From Pseudomonas syringae (GTDB lineage Bacteria; Pseudomonadota; Gammaproteobacteria; Pseudomonadales; Pseudomonadaceae), in NCBI RefSeq assembly GCF_021605415.1, contig NZ_WKEQ01000006.1, forward strand, positions 62,001-126,000: 64,000 bases of DNA, in the 5' to 3' direction. Under the pieces are notes generated by a model that did no database searches, was not told the origin of the DNA, and worked only from the letters and a program-made list of their open reading frames with translations. This document shows, piece by piece, positions 63,757 through 64,000 of the stretch; position 1 is the first letter of the stretch; every line of letters begins with the position of its first letter. Made by a program: the position numbers and the translations under genes.

Positions 63757-64000
63757 ATGCCCGTAAGTCCCAACATTCTTCTTCAGACAGCCGCCCAGGC
63801 CAAGGCGCAATCTGCCTCTGCCCATTCATCGGCGGTGGCCGCAGAGCCCGGGGACAAGGCCTCAAGCTTCTCGCAAGTGTTCGCCGATCAGGGCCGGAAA
63901 AAGCCTGTCGCCCTGGCCGACAACGCCGTGAAACCCGCTCGCGACAAGGTCGCTGACAATAGCGGCAAAAAAGACATCGACAAGGATCAGTCTGCCGCTG
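63757..64000 (+). CDS. fliK: Flagellar hook-length control protein FliK (partial)
   Basis: The first 81 codons; the gene runs off the right edge. It starts MPVSPNILLQTAAQAKAQSA and continues with a Lys/Asp/Ala-rich disordered segment (SSFSQVFADQGRKKPVAL), as expected for the secreted N-terminal part of FliK. The assignment rests on position after hptB, the RpoN promoter, and this composition; the conserved C-terminal domain is not visible. GGAG precedes the ATG. Confidence 0.8.
   Translation, partial: MPVSPNILLQTAAQAKAQSASAHSSAVAAEPGDKASSFSQVFADQGRKKPVALADNAVKPARDKVADNSGKKDIDKDQSAA

Overview
The window reads as chromosome of a Pseudomonas of the fluorescens group. The evidence is GC-rich coding sequence with G/C-ending codons, the phhA-phhB-phhC / phhR phenylalanine cluster, a CpxR / CpxP-like / CpxA block in the order known from P. 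aeruginosa, REP-type palindromes between genes, and the Pseudomonas polar flagellar order fliC-flaG-fliD-fliS-fliT-fleQ-fleS-fleR-fliE to fliJ, then a STAS / phosphatase / Hpt module and fliK. I see no tRNA, rRNA, CRISPR array, prophage or complete insertion sequence.

Bases 1-13,400 are housekeeping: an HD-domain gene cut by the left edge, an Mpo1-like membrane protein, an AraC regulator, TrkH, a nitroreductase, an envelope-stress block (cpxR, a CpxP-like gene, cpxA), yciB-yciI, and then yciV(rnm)-yciO-scpA-scpB, a DUF1289 protein and rluB. Bases 13,400-15,520 are the least ordinary stretch. They hold a 45-codon acidic peptide gene followed by an M29/NicX-like metalloenzyme, an AT-rich upstream zone, a structured element in front of a 48-codon ORF, and a Trp-containing leader peptide before the aromatic amino acid permease gene aroP. 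Bases 17,000-23,730 hold arfB, an MFS transporter, two tiny genes and the phh cluster.

From 23,900 to the right edge nearly everything concerns the flagellum. flgFGHIJKL (rod, rings, hook junction) starts behind a sigma-54 promoter. A glycosylation island of about 14 kb follows (32,514-46,846). It contains two very large multi-domain glycosyltransferases, a CDP-sugar pathway (rfbF, rfbG, an epimerase, a reductase, a C-methyltransferase-like enzyme), a CmcI-like enzyme, a pseG-like gene next to a fragment that looks like the end of a lost pseF, and a ketoacyl synthase III. The flagellin gene follows behind a good FliA (sigma-28) promoter, then cap and chaperone genes, the master regulator fleQ, the fleSR two-component system, and the MS-ring, switch and export genes fliE-J. 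The last complete genes resemble the HsbA-HsbR-HptB phosphorelay, and fliK is cut by the right edge.

The flagellar genes form a readable cascade. FleQ is an RpoN activator, and GG-N10-GC sigma-54 sites lie before flgF, fleSR, fliE and fliK, while fliC has its own sigma-28 site. The strongest candidates for undescribed biology are the peptide / M29-like pair (13,419-14,594), the aroP leader (15,398-15,520), and the island that appears to make a CDP-linked branched or acylated deoxysugar for flagellin.
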